Position numbers and translations under genes: made by a program. Shown piece after piece: positions 61,658 through 64,000 of a DNA stretch of 64,000 nt. A model generated the notes under the pieces. That model was not told the origin of the DNA. It did no database searches and worked only from the letters and a program-made list of their open reading frames with translations. Origin of the DNA: Bradyrhizobium diazoefficiens (GTDB lineage: Bacteria > Pseudomonadota > Alphaproteobacteria > Rhizobiales > Xanthobacteraceae); NCBI RefSeq assembly GCF_018131185.1, contig NZ_JAFCJE010000005.1, positions 62,001-126,000 on the forward strand. The letters run 5' to 3'. The number at the start of each line of letters is the position of its first letter. The stretch's first letter is position 1.

Positions 61658-63442
61658 ATGCACAAGCCGGTCACGGCGCAGCCGAAACACGTCGCGGCCG
61701 AGCAACCCGGTCTGCTGGCACCCGATACGTCAGGCATGAACTTCTACCGCGCCGATCCCGCGCTCACCGATCTCTTGCGCATCCATCTGCCGGACACGCT
61801 GTTCCGTCACATCGAGCCGCATCTCGACCGTCTCGGCGAACTGGCCGGCGGCCGTCTCGACGAGTGCGCGCGGCTCGCCGACCGGCACACGCCGGTGCTG
61901 CACCAGCGCGACAAGTTCGGCCGCGACGTGCAGTGGATCGAATATCACCCGGCCTATCGCGAGCTGGAGAATGCAGCGTTCGGCGAATTCGGCATCCACG
62001 CACTCTCGATCCGCAAGGGCATCATGGGCTGGCCGGACAAATATCCTGTCGTGGCCAAACACGCCTTCACCTTCCTGTTCAACCAGACCGAATTCGGCAT
62101 GGGCTGCCCGATCAACGTCACCGACGGCTGCGCCAAGCTGCTGGCGAATTTCGGCAGCGAGGCACTGAAGGCGAAATATCTGGACGGCCTGACATCGACC
62201 GACATGAGCAAGCTGACGCAAGGCGGCCAGTTCATGACCGAGAAGGAGGGCGGCTCCGATGTCGGCACGCTGACGACGCGGGCGGTGCAGGAAGGCGACC
62301 ATTGGCGCCTCTACGGCGAGAAATGGTTCTGCTCGAATGCCGATGCCAAGGTCGTGATGCTGCTGGCGCGTCCCGAAGGCGCCGGTCCCGGCACGCGCGG
62401 CGTCGGCCTGTTCCTGATGCCGCGCTTCCTCGACGACGGCTCGCAGAACCACTACCGGATCGTCCGCCTCAAGGACAAGCTCGGCACCCGCTCGATGGCC
62501 TCGGGCGAGATCAAGCTCGAAGGCGCAATTGCATACGCGGTTGGCAAGCTCGACCGCGGCTTCGTGCAGATGGCCGAGATGGTGAACTCGTCGCGGCTGT
62601 CCAACGGCGTCAAATCCACCGCGCTGATGCGCCGCGCCTATCATGATGCGATGACCGTGGCGACCAACCGTGTCGTGTTCGGTCAGCGCATCATCGATCT
62701 GCCGCTCGGACGGCGGCAGATGCTGAAAATCATGCTGCCGGTCGAGCAGGCCCTCTCGATGAGTTTTCTCACCGCGGACGCTCTCGACCGCGCCGAAGCC
62801 GGCAGCCAGGATGCGGCAGCGCTGCTGCGTATCCTCACCCCGACGCTGAAATTCCGCGCCACGCGCGATGCGCGAAAGGTTTGCGGCGATGCGCTCGAGA
62901 TGCGCGGCGGCATCGGCTATATCGAGGAGTTCGCCACGGCCCGCTTGCTTCGCGATGCACATCTCGGCTCGGTCTGGGAGGGCACCGGCAACATCGTCGC
63001 CATCGATGCGCTCAGGCGCGCGGTCGGACGTCACGGTGCCGAGTCCGCGCTCGCCGCCGATCTGCACGCCCGGCTCGACGACAGCGCCTCGGTGCCGCAG
63101 GCCTGGCGCGACCGTTTGCGCGGCCTCGTCGATCGCGCCGTCGGCTTCGCGCGCGAAGTGGCGGGCAAGGCCGACAACGAATCCGATGCGCGGCGTGCCA
63201 CCAGCCTGCTCTATCATGTCGCAAGTGCGGTCGCGCTCGCCTGGGAGGCCCACCGCATCCACGAGATGCGCGGCGATGCGCGCCGGCTGCTGTTGTCGCG
63301 GCTCGTGATCGATCACCGGGTATCACCGAACGATCCGTTCCGGCTCACGGAAAATGCCGTGCAGGCGAAGATCGCCGCGCTGCTGCTCGGCGACAGCTCA
63401 GCCGGCATGAGCGAGGTTGGCGAACTCGTTCTGGCGGCGTAG
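61658..63442 (+). CDS. Acyl-CoA dehydrogenase-family flavoprotein (AidB/long-form)
   Basis: 594 residues from ATG 61658 (GAGAG ten bases upstream); GTG 61616 is less likely. FAD-dependent acyl-CoA dehydrogenase fold with an N-terminal extension: NFYRADPALTDLLRIHLP, the FAD/substrate loop TQGGQFMTEKEGGSDVGTL, KWFCSNADA, and the C-terminal MRGGIGYIEEFATARLLRDAHLGSVWEGTGNIVAID with the catalytic-base region. Length and YHPAY-type N-terminus fit AidB-like/long acyl-CoA dehydrogenases, which may have DNA-binding or alkylation-repair roles in E. coli, or simple beta-oxidation roles. Cytoplasmic. Adh gene follows on the same strand 44 bp later. Confidence 0.86.
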   Translation: MHKPVTAQPKHVAAEQPGLLAPDTSGMNFYRADPALTDLLRIHLPDTLFRHIEPHLDRLGELAGGRLDECARLADRHTPVLHQRDKFGRDVQWIEYHPAYRELENAAFGEFGIHALSIRKGIMGWPDKYPVVAKHAFTFLFNQTEFGMGCPINVTDGCAKLLANFGSEALKAKYLDGLTSTDMSKLTQGGQFMTEKEGGSDVGTLTTRAVQEGDHWRLYGEKWFCSNADAKVVMLLARPEGAGPGTRGVGLFLMPRFLDDGSQNHYRIVRLKDKLGTRSMASGEIKLEGAIAYAVGKLDRGFVQMAEMVNSSRLSNGVKSTALMRRAYHDAMTVATNRVVFGQRIIDLPLGRRQMLKIMLPVEQALSMSFLTADALDRAEAGSQDAAALLRILTPTLKFRATRDARKVCGDALEMRGGIGYIEEFATARLLRDAHLGSVWEGTGNIVAIDALRRAVGRHGAESALAADLHARLDDSASVPQAWRDRLRGLVDRAVGFAREVAGKADNESDARRATSLLYHVASAVALAWEAHRIHEMRGDARRLLLSRLVIDHRVSPNDPFRLTENAVQAKIAALLLGDSSAGMSEVGELVLAA

Positions 63443-63486
63443 GCTGCGCGCCACGCTCAACCAAAAGAAGCGACAGGGAGTGCTCG

Positions 63487-64000
63487 ATGAAGGCCGCCGT
63501 CCTCTATGAAGTCAACCAGCCGCTGGTCATCGAGGATGTCAGCCTGCCGAAACCGGGCCCGCGCGAAGTGCTGATCCGCACGGCGGTCGCCGGACTCTGC
63601 CATTCCGATTTGCACTTCATGGAAGGGCTCTATCCGCATCCGCTGCCAGCGGTCCTCGGCCACGAATCCGCAGGCATCGTCGAACAGGTCGGCTCCGACG
63701 TCACTTACGTCAAGCCGGGCGATCACGTCGTCACTTGCCTGTCGGTGTTCTGCGGCACCTGCGACAACTGCACCACCGGCCGCACCGTGCTCTGCACCGA
63801 CACCACGGTTAAGCTGCTGCCGGGTGTCTCCAACCGGATGCAATGGTCGAAGCCGGAAAAGCTGCACCAGTTCCTCAATCTCTCGTCCTTTGCCGAGCAG
63901 ATGCTGGTACACGAGAACGCGATCGTCAAAATCCGCAAGGAAATGCCGCTCGATCTCGCCGCGTTGATCGGCTGCGGGGTCATCACGGGCTACGGCGCGG
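63487..64000 (+). CDS. Zinc-dependent alcohol dehydrogenase, 5' part
   Basis: The first 171 residues of a class III-like Zn-alcohol dehydrogenase; the gene runs off the window. AGGGAG lies 6-11 bases before the ATG. Catalytic-zinc Cys 39 and His 60 are in GLCHSDLHFMEG and LGHESAGIVEQVG; the structural-zinc Cys set appears as FCGTCDNCTTGRTVLC. GCGVITGYGA starts the NAD-binding domain. It may oxidise an alcohol or formaldehyde adduct. Same strand as the acyl-CoA dehydrogenase, possibly an operon. Confidence 0.9.
   Translation, partial: MKAAVLYEVNQPLVIEDVSLPKPGPREVLIRTAVAGLCHSDLHFMEGLYPHPLPAVLGHESAGIVEQVGSDVTYVKPGDHVVTCLSVFCGTCDNCTTGRTVLCTDTTVKLLPGVSNRMQWSKPEKLHQFLNLSSFAEQMLVHENAIVKIRKEMPLDLAALIGCGVITGYGA

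Overview
The window is a high-GC chromosomal segment of an alphaproteobacterium, most likely Bradyrhizobium or a close relative. This rests on protein style (class III cyclase with CHASE2, winged-helix/TPR regulator, DUF1127, DUF1488, many ABC importers and acyl-CoA enzymes) and on the interspersed palindromic repeats (ends like CGTCATTCCGGGG...CCCCGGAATGACG) between genes. I saw no tRNA, rRNA, IS element, prophage or CRISPR array. Most of it reads as ordinary metabolic chromosome; one surface-adhesin region stands out.

Layout. 1-9.5 kb: end of a DedA/YqaA-type membrane protein, a secreted Cys-rich protein, aspartate ammonia-lyase, then a lipid/CoA group in which two nitronate-monooxygenase-like flavoproteins flank a TesB-like thioesterase and an acyl-CoA ligase, followed by small and envelope hypothetical proteins. 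9.5-17.8 kb: winged-helix/TPR regulator, a PcaB/adenylosuccinate-lyase-like enzyme, M29 aminopeptidase, cupin, COG3618 amidohydrolase, a small hypothetical and an exported MBL-fold protein. 17.9-27.3 kb: an ABC-2-type transporter, then a divergent livHMGF-type importer with a long-chain acyl-CoA synthetase and its own binding protein.

27.4-37.6 kb: an LprI-like periplasmic protein and a LapG-like periplasmic cysteine protease are divergent, across a 617-bp AT-richer region, from a 1,773-residue FecR/VCBS/LamG adhesin with a type I secretion signal. A CHASE2 adenylate cyclase follows directly. A type I exporter pair (ABC ATPase plus HlyD-type adaptor) lies at 47.6-50.7 kb and is the obvious candidate exporter. 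No LapD-like c-di-GMP receptor is present, so a cAMP-linked variant of adhesin control is the most interesting hypothesis here.

37.8-46.9 kb: a dipeptide/nickel-type ABC importer with two divergent binding proteins; an amidase and a small AtzG/GatC-like partner are inserted between the two ATPase genes, suggesting uptake coupled to hydrolysis of an amide. 50.9-53.4 kb: AMP nucleosidase, DUF1488 protein, CinA-type deamidase. 53.5-58.9 kb: two related amidohydrolases and a Rieske protein in a tight operon, facing an MFS transporter and a LysR regulator. 58.9-64 kb: GNAT acetyltransferase, enoyl-CoA hydratase, SDR, AidB-like acyl-CoA dehydrogenase and the start of a zinc alcohol dehydrogenase. 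Family calls come from motifs read by eye; no database search was possible, so substrates are inferred only broadly.
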